NCBI GenBank assembly: GCA_013002425.1
Contig: JABDJQ010000028.1
Location: 1 to 6,507 of the forward strand
Source: Gemmatimonadota bacterium
Lineage (GTDB): Bacteria; Orphanbacterota; Orphanbacteria; Orphanbacterales; Orphanbacteraceae
DNA: 6,507 nt
Direction of reading: 5' to 3'
The stretch's first letter is position 1; each line of letters opens with the position of its first letter. The notes beneath the pieces are model-generated. The model searched no databases. It saw only the letters and a program-made list of their open reading frames with translations, and was not told the DNA's origin. This document shows, in pieces, positions 1-5,904 of the stretch. The translations under genes and the position numbers were made by a program.

Positions 1-624
1 CGTGAAGACGGGCCGCCACGGGTGGGCGAAGAAACGGGCGATCGAGCTCACGACGGTCTTCGCGAGTTCGCCGTATACGAGGGCCCACACTCCCATGTCG
101 AACTGAACGGCAAGCACGACCGAAACGATCACGCGCAGCGCAATGCTTCCGATGTTGATGATCGCCATCGCCTTGAACTGCAGGTCCTTCATCATGAGAC
201 ACCCGTGCGCCCACGAAAACGAGTTGATCAGGAACGTAAACGAGAGTGCGTAGGCAACCGGGCGAACGAGCGGGTTGTGGAAGTACTCGGCCGCAAGCGG
301 GGCGCCGAGAATCGTGACCGTGGTCAGAAGCGCTCCGACAACGATATTGAACCAGTACGAAGTGGCGATGTGTTCCTGCGTGACGTCCTGGCGGTAGATG
401 ATCGCGGCGCCGAGGCCGAACTCGCCGAGCAACGTAACGAGCCCCGTCAGAATCCCGACGGTAACGACGACGCCGAAGTCCTCGGGAAGGAGCGCCCGCG
501 CGAGAATCGGTGTTCCGATCAGCGCGATCAGCTGCGCCCCGACCTGGGCGAACGATGTCCAGGCGACGGAGCGCGCCGCCTGCATCTTGAGGCCGGGGTG
601 ATTCGAGCGGTTGTCTTCGGTCAT
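1..624 (-). CDS. Wzx-like polysaccharide flippase (MATE/MOP superfamily), C-terminus beyond window
   Basis: The frame is open from ATG at 624 to the window edge, giving the first 208 residues of an integral inner-membrane protein. The family moves lipid-linked oligosaccharide repeat units across the inner membrane for O-antigen, capsule or exopolysaccharide assembly. After a short polar N-terminus, hydrophobic segments lie near residues 18-43, 50-73, 88-112, 122-142, 152-174 and 177-198. The sequence ARALLPEDFGV (42-52) and the later LMMKDLQFKAMA (143-154) are typical of the polysaccharide biosynthesis protein/WzxC-type group. A full-length member has about 450-500 residues and 12-14 segments, so more than half is missing to the left. 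The preceding glycosyltransferase ends at 631, and its stop TAA forms part of TAAGG just before this ATG, suggesting translational coupling. The assignment to the MOP-type exporter group is secure. The exact polysaccharide cannot be told. Confidence 0.88.
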   Translation of the reverse strand, partial: MTEDNRSNHPGLKMQAARSVAWTSFAQVGAQLIALIGTPILARALLPEDFGVVVTVGILTGLVTLLGEFGLGAAIIYRQDVTQEHIATSYWFNIVVGALLTTVTILGAPLAAEYFHNPLVRPVAYALSFTFLINSFSWAHGCLMMKDLQFKAMAIINIGSIALRVIVSVVLAVQFDMGVWALVYGELAKTVVSSIARFFAHPWRPVFT

Positions 625-630
625 GTCGCC

Positions 631-1857
631 TTACGATTCACGGGGTGACGGCGCATCGGGCTGCGCGTGCGATGCATCGAACTGCGCGAGTCGCATGTCG
701 ACTGTATGTGCGAGAGCGAAATCGCGCACGGCGCGTTCGCGAGCGGCGCTGCCCATCGCACGGAGCGCGTCCCGGTTCGCGGGGACGAGCAGCTCTTCCA
801 GAGTATCGGCCAGCGCGGAGAAATCCTCCGCGGGAAAGAGCCGGCCCTGCGCGCCGTGTTCGATCTGCTCGGGGAGGCCCGTAATGTCCGGGGCGACGAC
901 CGGGAGGCCCGACGCCATCGCTTCGAGCACCGAGACGGGAAAGCCTTCGGAGCGGCTGGCGAGCACGAACAGATCCGCGTCGCCATACGCGCGGTGAACC
1001 GCGTCGCGGGGCTGGTCTCCCGTGAAGTTCACGACGTCGACGAGACCGAACTTGTTGCGAAGGGCGACGAGTCGCGCCCGCTCGCGTCCCCCGCCCACGA
1101 TCGTGGCGCGAAACCGGATCCCACGCTCACTCAGCTTCGCGTACGCGCGAAGGAGCACGTCGATTCCCTTGACCGGCGTCAGGCGCGCCACGGTGAGCAG
1201 GTGCGGCGGGTCGCCGGCGGAGCGGCCTGCGCGGTCGGGCGCAATGAACGCGCCCGTGTCGACACCGTTCGGGATCACGTGAATCTTCTCCTCGCGCACA
1301 CCCTCTGCGAGGAGGTGCTTTCTGTTGTATTCGCTTGCGGTCAGGATTGCGGTCGCGTGCTCGGCGATCAGCCCGAGATGCGGATGCGGATAGAGCAGTA
1401 TGTCGGAGCCGTGCGCCGTGACGCTGAACGGGATTCCCGACAGGAGGGAGAGCGCGAGGGCGTGGTCCGCGGCCTCGCTCATGAAATGGGCGTGGATGTG
1501 CGTAACCCCGAGCTTTCGCAGGCGGATCGCACGCGGGAGAGATTCCGTGTAGACGTAGCCGTAGTGGTTCGCGTGCTCTTCCCGCAGAATACGCCTGGCG
1601 CGCGCCACCCTCTTCTTCGCGCGCACGGAAAGACGGGCCAGGGCGATCCCCTTACGGATCCTGCCCGGCCCGTCCTGGTCCAGATACTCGACATCGCTCT
1701 GCACGACCGCCACTTCCGGATGCTCGCCGTCGTCGTCCGGCCACCGCCCGAGCGCCCAGACGCGAAGCGGAACCTTGCGCCGCTTCACTTCGCACAGTTC
1801 GTCGAGAATGAACGCCTCCGAAAGCTTCGGAAAAAACTTAAGGAGATAGAGGATCAT
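631..1857 (-). CDS. GT4-family (GT-B fold) glycosyltransferase for surface polysaccharide
   Basis: This 408-residue protein transfers a sugar from an activated nucleotide donor to a growing lipid-linked glycan, at the cytoplasmic face of the inner membrane. The N-terminal domain opens with LKFFPKLSEAFI (6-17), a pattern common in colanic-acid-type WcaL-like enzymes. It continues with HIHAHF (120-125) and TAHGSDI (147-153). The C-terminal domain has IPNGVD (195-200), the strand/loop VARLTPVKG (223-231) and the EX7E motif E304-GFPVSVL-E312, which binds and activates the donor in GT4 retaining enzymes. It ends with GLPVVAPDITGLPE (317-330). The length is normal. The ATG at 1857 has only a weak Shine-Dalgarno-like CCGGA upstream. 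It lies 37 nt after the lipoprotein gene and 6 nt before the flippase gene, so it is probably co-transcribed with the flippase and possibly with the lipoprotein. Donor and acceptor are unknown. Confidence 0.92.
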   Translation of the reverse strand: MILYLLKFFPKLSEAFILDELCEVKRRKVPLRVWALGRWPDDDGEHPEVAVVQSDVEYLDQDGPGRIRKGIALARLSVRAKKRVARARRILREEHANHYGYVYTESLPRAIRLRKLGVTHIHAHFMSEAADHALALSLLSGIPFSVTAHGSDILLYPHPHLGLIAEHATAILTASEYNRKHLLAEGVREEKIHVIPNGVDTGAFIAPDRAGRSAGDPPHLLTVARLTPVKGIDVLLRAYAKLSERGIRFRATIVGGGRERARLVALRNKFGLVDVVNFTGDQPRDAVHRAYGDADLFVLASRSEGFPVSVLEAMASGLPVVAPDITGLPEQIEHGAQGRLFPAEDFSALADTLEELLVPANRDALRAMGSAARERAVRDFALAHTVDMRLAQFDASHAQPDAPSPRES

Positions 1858-1894
1858 TCCGTGTGTCCGGCCGCGCTCAGTCCGGGCGCGCCTG

Positions 1895-2800
1895 TTATTG
1901 CTTCACCTTTGCGGAGAAGCTGTCGATGGTGCCGTCTTTCATTTCGTTGAGGGGGAACTCCCAGATCGCCGTGTTCCCTTCGATCCTGGTCGCGTTCGAC
2001 TCGACGATCTTGCCGGGGAACGTGACTTCGAAACGCATCGAACGGCCTTCGAGCGACTGCTCCATCGTAGCTTCGAGAGAGGTCGCCTGCTTTTCGAGGT
2101 TGCCCATGTTCTTTTCGAGATCTTCGAGACCGCTCTGCAGATCGCTCATCATCTTTTCCATGGCCGCTTCACGCTCGGCCTCGGACATGCTGGCGAGCTT
2201 CGACGGATCGAAATCACCCATGCCCGGAATCTTCGGCATGCCTTCGGGCATCCCCGCCGGCGCGCTCGAGCCCTCGGACATTCCCGCATCCATGCCCGCG
2301 TATTCCGGCATGCCCGCGCCCGAAGACATCGTTTCCGGGTCGAGGTCCCGCGTGTAGAGCCAGAGACCGTCGCCCCCCTTTGCGTAGGTGAAGGGGACGG
2401 AAGCGTCTTCGTCGTCTTCGCTGTCGAGCGCGTACGCCATGTCCTCGAAATCGGCCATGCTCTGGAACGAGAACTCCATCTCGGTGACTTCGTCTCCGCC
2501 GCTCGACTTCCGCGAGAACGATTTGAGCCGGGCGCCGGACTTGCGTTCGGCCAGCTTCGTCTTGATGTCCTTCTCGTTCATCCCGGCCATCGGATCGGGC
2601 ATCTCCATGGCGTCGCCCATACTCGAGGAGAACTGTTCCATCGTCGATTTCATCTGCGCTCGCAGCTCCTCGTCAATCGCGACGCGCATCTTGATGGTGC
2701 CCGAGCCGTCTTTGTTCAGCGTCAGCCATTCGTTGTAGTTGACGCAGCCCTGCATGAGAAAAGCGAGCAAGAGCGCGGGAAGCAGAATCATTCGTTTCAT
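1895..2800 (-). CDS. Lipoprotein with LppM-like domain and Met/Gly/Pro-rich, coiled-coil insert
   Basis: The 301-residue product has a lipoprotein signal peptide: basic MKRM, a hydrophobic run at 5-16, then MQGC with lipidated Cys19. The mature part begins NYNEWLTLNKDGSGTIKM (21-38). It ends with a domain including FEVTFPGKIVESNA (257-270) and TAIWEFPL (277-284). This DGSG ... fPG.i..sNa ... W.f pattern resembles LppM/DUF3153-type secreted lipoproteins, whose biochemical role is not established. Between lie an acidic stretch (127-133), a low-complexity Met/Gly/Pro-rich segment (about 158-200) and a predicted helical coiled-coil-like region (about 203-250). The ATG at 2800 follows a strong GGGGGGAG with good spacing, so the start is well supported. 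It is transcribed divergently from the HMA-thioredoxin operon. The 37-nt gap to the glycosyltransferase gene contains no T-tract terminator. Function is unknown; metal binding by the Met-rich segment is speculation. Confidence 0.85.
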   Translation of the reverse strand: MKRMILLPALLLAFLMQGCVNYNEWLTLNKDGSGTIKMRVAIDEELRAQMKSTMEQFSSSMGDAMEMPDPMAGMNEKDIKTKLAERKSGARLKSFSRKSSGGDEVTEMEFSFQSMADFEDMAYALDSEDDEDASVPFTYAKGGDGLWLYTRDLDPETMSSGAGMPEYAGMDAGMSEGSSAPAGMPEGMPKIPGMGDFDPSKLASMSEAEREAAMEKMMSDLQSGLEDLEKNMGNLEKQATSLEATMEQSLEGRSMRFEVTFPGKIVESNATRIEGNTAIWEFPLNEMKDGTIDSFSAKVKQ

Positions 2801-2861
2801 TTCGGGTCTCCCCCCTGGTGGTGTGGAAACGAGGACATTCTCGGACGGGGCGGGGCCTGCC

Positions 2862-2887
2862 CTCTGCTACTATAATTGTAAGCAGAG
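2862..2887. promoter_or_regulatory. Divergent promoter core within a 7-bp inverted repeat
   Basis: The + strand holds a perfect -10 box TATAAT at 2871-2876. The - strand of the same patch reads TATAGT (2874 to 2869), a good -10 for the lipoprotein gene. Both are enclosed by exact inverted arms CTCTGCT (2862-2868) and AGCAGAG (2881-2887), whose centres are 19 bp apart, about two helical turns. No convincing -35 TTGACA is present at 16-18 bp in either direction, so initiation may depend on an activator or a non-standard sigma factor. The arms look like a dimeric regulator operator controlling both directions. They could also form a hairpin near the 5' end of the transcript. Confidence 0.5.
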
Positions 2888-2895
2888 TATCGGAA

Positions 2896-2978
2896 CCCAC
2901 GGGCGGACTCAACCGGAGAGTACGGGGAACCGATCCTCGTGGGCCAGGGTGACTGAGGATGAACGGCCTGCGCCCTGG
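2896..2978 (+). promoter_or_regulatory. Structured 5' leader of the HMA-thioredoxin operon (unclassified)
   Basis: If transcription starts a few bases after the TATAAT at 2871-2876, the mRNA has a leader of about 135 nt. It can fold into an 8-bp outer stem (2896-2903 with 2936-2943, one G-U pair). This encloses a hairpin ACTC/GAGT (2907-2910 with 2918-2921) and a CGG-GGAA-CCG hairpin with a GNRA tetraloop (2923-2932). A second 8-bp stem follows directly (2944-2951 with 2971-2978). A competing helix, ATCCTC (2933-2938) with GAGGAT (2955-2960), would exclude the outer stem. I compared it by eye with the riboswitch consensus patterns I know (c-di-AMP, c-di-GMP, cobalamin and others) and found no full match. 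The stretch 2801-3017 has no credible gene. Confidence 0.3.
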
Positions 2979-3017
2979 ATTCTTCATACGTCTGTTTGTC
3001 TTATCGGAAAAGGAACC

Positions 3018-3734
3018 ATGAACGGAAGTCTGCTCGATACTGTTTCTGAGGCGCCCCGGGCCTTAACCGTGGCCGTGGCCGCGCTGGCCGTAAGCGCCGC
3101 CCTGCTGTTGCCTGCCCCGGCGACCGGGGCGACTTACGAATTCAAACTGTACGGCATGGATTGCGAAGCGTGCGAGCCGAAGGCGGTCGAGCTGTTCGAA
3201 GGCGTCGACGGGATCGTGAACCCTGTCGTCAGCTTCGCCGAAAGCGGCGGCACCTTCGAGGGCCCCGACGCGATCAACCGCGACGCGCTGAAGCAGGCGC
3301 TCGCCACCGGCGGCTACGAGCTGCTCTTTCCCGGCGAGAAGCTGATCCTGCCGCTCACGGAAGAAGAGCGCAAGGGCCTCGACATTCAGATCGTTTCGGT
3401 CGGCGAAAAGGTCGACCTCGAGAAATACATGCCCGAGGGCAGGATCACGATCGTCGATTACTACGCCGACTGGTGCAAGCCGTGCAAGATCCTGACGCCG
3501 AAGATCGAACGCCTGCTGCTGGAAGACGAGCGGCTCGTACTGCGCAAGATCGATCTCGTCGACTGGAAGTCCGACGCCTCGAAACAGGCGACGAAGGACT
3601 TTCAGATCTCGGGACTTCCGTTCGTGCGCGTGTTCGGGCCTGACGGTGCGCTGCTCGGCGAAGTGAAGGGGAACTACATCGACAAGGTCCGTGCAGTGAT
3701 CGCCCGCGCGGATGCGAAGGGGGAGAAAAGTTGA
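3018..3734 (+). CDS. Exported heavy-metal-associated (HMA) domain-thioredoxin fusion protein
   Basis: The 238-residue product has a hydrophobic signal or anchor segment (15-31) with a possible cleavage site around APA/TGA (33-38), placing it in the periplasm or tethered to the inner membrane. Residues about 39-115 form an HMA-like fold with GMDCEAC (Cys49, Cys52), the metal-binding CxxC loop of MerP/CopZ-type domains. Residues about 125-230 are a thioredoxin domain with DYYADWCKPCK (147-157; Cys153, Cys156) and the cis-Pro loop GLP (199-201). The active site, one residue off WCGPC, suggests a thiol-disulfide reductase or isomerase acting on a metal-binding partner. ATG 3018 follows AAAAGGA, and the frame upstream of it does not look like protein. 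Its stop overlaps the start of the next gene at 3731-3734, so the two proteins are probably translationally coupled. The metal (Cu, Hg, Zn or other) cannot be inferred. Confidence 0.87.
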   Translation: MNGSLLDTVSEAPRALTVAVAALAVSAALLLPAPATGATYEFKLYGMDCEACEPKAVELFEGVDGIVNPVVSFAESGGTFEGPDAINRDALKQALATGGYELLFPGEKLILPLTEEERKGLDIQIVSVGEKVDLEKYMPEGRITIVDYYADWCKPCKILTPKIERLLLEDERLVLRKIDLVDWKSDASKQATKDFQISGLPFVRVFGPDGALLGEVKGNYIDKVRAVIARADAKGEKS

Positions 3735-4780
3735 ACGGACGCACGTTCCCGCGATTCGCGACCGCGCTCACGCTCGCGCTCGGGATGCTGATCATCTCGA
3801 GCCCGGATCTGTTCGCCCAGTGACCCGCCTGAAGCAATCCGAGCGTTCCTCGAACCGAGGATTGGGAGGCCGGTTCGGCCTCTGTCGAAAAAAATGAATG
3901 GGAGCTGCGAGTCAACCTGGCGCAGACGTTCGACCTCGAAGGGGGGCACGACGAGCGCAAGGGATTGACCGCGGGGGGCGAACTCGTGAACGTGCCGCTC
4001 CACCGGCACGACATCACGATCGACCTTTCGCGCATCGAATTCGAAGCGCGCTACGGCGTGACCGACCGCTGGCAGGCGGCGCTTCGCATCCCTTACGAGC
4101 GCAAAGACCAGTCGGTCGCGATCAACGCGATCGATCCCGCGACGCCCGAAGAGATCGCGGCGATGCGGCGGAACGGCGACATTCATCATCGCGACGAATC
4201 ATACACGGGGTTTTCGGACTTCTCGCTGCTTGCGCAAACCGCTTTCTCCGATCTGGTGCGCGAACACGACGGGCTTCGTGTCGGCTTCGGCACCACGATC
4301 CCCGTTGGCCGGACCGAAGAAGACCCGTGGAAACTCGGCGAGGCCGGTGAGGAGCACCTCCACATTCAGTTCGGCACGGGAACGTTCGACCCGATCGCCG
4401 AGATGAACTATGCGACGCCGGTCGGTGCGGGCTTTACCGCGAACGGTTTCGTTTCGACACGCCTTCCCGTCTACGAGAACGACAAGACGTATCGCGGCTC
4501 GCGCGAGATCACGGCAATGGCGGGACTCGCCCGCGCAGCCGGGCCTGTCGGTTTACGTGCGAACTATCTGTTCTTCCGGCAGGGGGCTTCGGCGTGGGAC
4601 GGCGAGCGCGACAAGAACTCCGGGCTCGTTTCTCACAGCGTCATGTTCGGCGCAAGCTACAGGGTCGGCCCCACCGCGCTCGGCGTTGACGTGCGCATTC
4701 CCGTTTCGCAGCGGCTTCTCGCGGACGAAGAGGATGCGTTCGAGCAGGGTGTGGGCGTGATGGTGCGCGTGGGGATCTAG
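3731..4780 (+). CDS. Candidate selenoprotein: outer-membrane beta-barrel (transporter/Phenol_MetA_deg-like) with in-frame TGA-Pro-Ala-TGA
   Basis: Start TTG at 3731 lies 6-7 nt after a strong GGGGGAG and overlaps the stop of the preceding gene. Residues 1-30 form a signal peptide: basic N-region with Arg4 and Arg8, hydrophobic 10-22, ending LFAQ. The same frame then reads TGA (3821-3823), Pro, Ala, TGA (3830-3832), SNPSVP and continues to TAG at 4778-4780, for 349 codons. The barrel portion has alternating strands with aromatic turns: RYGVTDRWQAALRIPY (103-118 approx.), then VGFGTTIPVGRTEEDPW and HIQFGTGTFDP, and the last residues MVRVGI. This resembles secreted transporter-annotated proteins of the PF13557 group, about 12 strands. 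No in-frame ATG or GTG start with a signal peptide exists after the TGAs. If both TGAs encode selenocysteine, the mature N-terminus carries U31-x-x-U34. Otherwise this is a pseudogene with two nonsense codons. Confidence 0.6.
3847..3861 (+). promoter_or_regulatory. Candidate bacterial SECIS hairpin
   Basis: TCCTCG (3847-3852) pairs with CGAGGA (3856-3861). Opening the top G-C pair gives a 5-bp stem and a GAACC loop whose first base, G3852, matches the conserved guanine expected early in bacterial SECIS apical loops. There are 19 nt between it and the second TGA, and 28 nt between it and the first. Both lie inside the roughly 16-37 nt window used for bacterial SECIS models. A short GC-rich hairpin can occur by chance in such a sequence, so this supports the selenocysteine reading without proving it. 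Confidence 0.35.
3866..3882 (+). repeat. Perfect 7-bp hairpin GAGGCCG-GTT-CGGCCTC
   Basis: The two arms are exact complements around a GTT loop. It is followed by TGTCG and seven A residues, not a T-run, so it is not an intrinsic terminator on the + strand. On the - strand the T-run precedes the stem, which is also wrong. It lies inside the barrel gene just after the SECIS-like hairpin, with its loop G 40 nt beyond the second TGA. It may stack with or extend that structure, or slow ribosomes there. Confidence 0.35.
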
Positions 4781-5817
4781 GTCACGCGCCTCCAGCGCGC
4801 GCCCGGTCCGCGACCGGTCACGTCAATCGCGCCGGCCGACTTCATCTCACGAAACACTTTACGAATCGTCGCGCGGCTCACGTCGGGGCACTCGCGTTCG
4901 ATGTCGGCCATCTTGAACGGCGCGACCTGGCGTTCGATCGCCGCGCGCACGCGCCCGGACTTGTGTCCGCGCCCTTCGGCCGCCCCGACCCGCGTTTCGA
5001 ACTCGCCGTAGCCGCGCGTCAACACTCCCCAGAAATACGTGAGCCAGGGCATGATGTCGTGTTCTCCGTCGTGCCATCCGCGCGAGCTCTTTTCGAGCGC
5101 TTCGTAATACGTTTCGCGCGACTCCCAGAACACGCGCTCCATGCTGATGTAACGCCCCACTTCGTAGCCGGCCTGGTAGAGCGCGAGCAGCGCGAGAAGC
5201 CGCGACACACGGCCGTTCCCGTCGGCGAACGGGTGCACGCAGAGAAAGTCGAGGGCGAGGAGCGGGATCGCGAGAAGCGGGTCGAAGCCGTCCTGGTCGG
5301 CCTCGTGATAGGCGGCGAGAGTCGCGCGCATCATGTCCGGCGTTTCGCTCGCGCTCACGGGTGTGAAACGAACACGCACGCTGCCGTCGGCGCGCCATTC
5401 GCGAATCGTATTGTCGGCGGTCTTGTAGCTGCCACCCGCGTCAGGCTGATAGGCGTGAATCATACGGTGGAGTTCACGGATCACGTCTTCGCTCACGGCG
5501 AGTTCGTCATACGATTCGTGGATGAGCCGGAGCGCGTCGCGGTAGCCCGCGATCGCTTCTTCGGAACGGTTCCGCGGCGTGGCGTCGCCCGTCACGATCC
5601 CCTTCACGCGCGCGGCGGGCGCCGTGATCCCTTCGAGCTTGTTCGACGCTTCGGTCGACTCGATCCGGGCCAGGGTGCGGAGCGCGGCGAGGGTTTCGGC
5701 GCGCTGGTGCGTGTAGAGCTCCTGACGACCCCGGGCCTCGCCGAGCGCCCGGAGGGCCGAAGCCTGTTTCTGGGTCAGCAGAATCGAATCCCGTCTGGCG
5801 GCCGTAAGTGAGTGCAT
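4777..5817 (-). CDS. Fic-family protein (class II, self-inhibited) with C-terminal winged helix
   Basis: The 346-residue protein carries the Fic catalytic loop HPFADGNGR (195-203): His195 as base, Asp199 for the metal, and Gly-Asn-Gly-Arg for nucleotide phosphates. Fic enzymes usually transfer AMP from ATP onto Ser, Thr or Tyr of a target protein. Upstream is the inhibitory motif SNKLEG (58-63), matching (S/T)xxxE(G/N), whose Glu62 is expected to block ATP positioning. This defines class II. Residues 148-162 form the flap that docks the target segment. From about 286 the chain turns into a winged-helix-like domain (VSRATIRKVFREMKSAGAI), suggesting DNA binding and autoregulation. All key residues are present. 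The ATG at 5817 follows TCAGGAC. No toxin-antitoxin partner is encoded next to it, as expected when the inhibitor helix is built in. The targets are unknown. Confidence 0.93.
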   Translation of the reverse strand: MHSLTAARRDSILLTQKQASALRALGEARGRQELYTHQRAETLAALRTLARIESTEASNKLEGITAPAARVKGIVTGDATPRNRSEEAIAGYRDALRLIHESYDELAVSEDVIRELHRMIHAYQPDAGGSYKTADNTIREWRADGSVRVRFTPVSASETPDMMRATLAAYHEADQDGFDPLLAIPLLALDFLCVHPFADGNGRVSRLLALLALYQAGYEVGRYISMERVFWESRETYYEALEKSSRGWHDGEHDIMPWLTYFWGVLTRGYGEFETRVGAAEGRGHKSGRVRAAIERQVAPFKMADIERECPDVSRATIRKVFREMKSAGAIDVTGRGPGARWRRVT

Positions 5818-5840
5818 GTCCTGATTCTACGCCGGGAATG

Positions 5841-5887
5841 GGGGTATTGCACGCAAAAAAGGGGTATTTTGGTAAAACAATTACCCC
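5841..5887. promoter_or_regulatory. Likely fic operator: three GGGGTA half-sites and TTTTGGTAAAA palindrome
   Basis: GGGGTATT occurs at 5841-5848 and again at 5861-5868, exactly 20 bp apart. An inverted copy, TACCCC, lies at 5882-5887. Between the last two is the near-palindrome TTTTGGTAAAA (5867-5877). The patch is far more AT-rich than the surrounding genes. A weak - strand promoter can be read here: TTACCA (5875 to 5870) and TGCAAT (5851 to 5846), spaced 18 bp. A winged-helix protein, possibly the Fic product itself, is a plausible ligand. Confidence 0.45.
5855..5887 (-). terminator. Probable intrinsic terminator of the DUF2156 gene
   Basis: Read on the - strand, GGGGTA pairs with TACCCC. 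An inner TTTT/AAAA pairing with an ACC loop extends the stem past a 4-nt bulge, and six T residues (5860 to 5855) follow directly. It lies 18 nt after the DUF2156 stop and 37 nt before the Fic start, so it would separate the two transcripts. The same bases overlap the proposed fic operator and promoter, so the stem may have a double role. Confidence 0.55.
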
Positions 5888-5904
5888 TATTGGGCCCGGA
5901 ACGG

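Noticed and set aside
1858..1894. Terminator between the lipoprotein and glycosyltransferase genes
   Set aside because: There are only short CCGG/GCGC self-complementary patches without a T-tract, so read-through transcription is likely.
667..1950. Long open frame on the + strand opposite the glycosyltransferase gene
   Set aside because: Its Arg/Glu/Val-rich composition is typical of the antisense of a GC-rich gene. The opposite strand carries all GT4 motifs.
1898..2875. Long + strand open frame opposite the lipoprotein gene
   Set aside because: It is His/Arg-rich antisense with no domain. The - strand gene has a lipobox, a strong ribosome binding site and conserved blocks.
2739..3017. N-terminal extension of the HMA-thioredoxin gene to an ATG at 2739
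   Set aside because: It would run through the lipoprotein start and the divergent promoter, and its residues do not resemble a domain. ATG 3018 has a good ribosome binding site and is followed by a signal segment.
3885..3897. Ribosomal frameshift on the run of seven A residues (3888-3894) restoring the barrel frame
   Set aside because: The signal peptide and the barrel already share one frame, so a slip here would need a second compensating shift before 3821. The other two frames between 3821 and 3893 read as Arg-rich or unconvincing peptides.
3965..4780. Barrel gene starting at the TTG at 3965
   Set aside because: No ribosome binding site or signal peptide there, and clear protein-like sequence (WELRVNLAQTFDLEGG) precedes it in the same frame back to 3833.
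4803..4817. CCGGTC-CGC-GACCGG hairpin as terminator for the barrel gene
   Set aside because: No T-run follows on either strand, and the bases encode the Gly/Arg-rich C-terminus of the Fic protein.
4963..5811. Long + strand open frame opposite the fic gene
   Set aside because: It is an antisense shadow of an intact Fic protein with its catalytic and inhibitory motifs.
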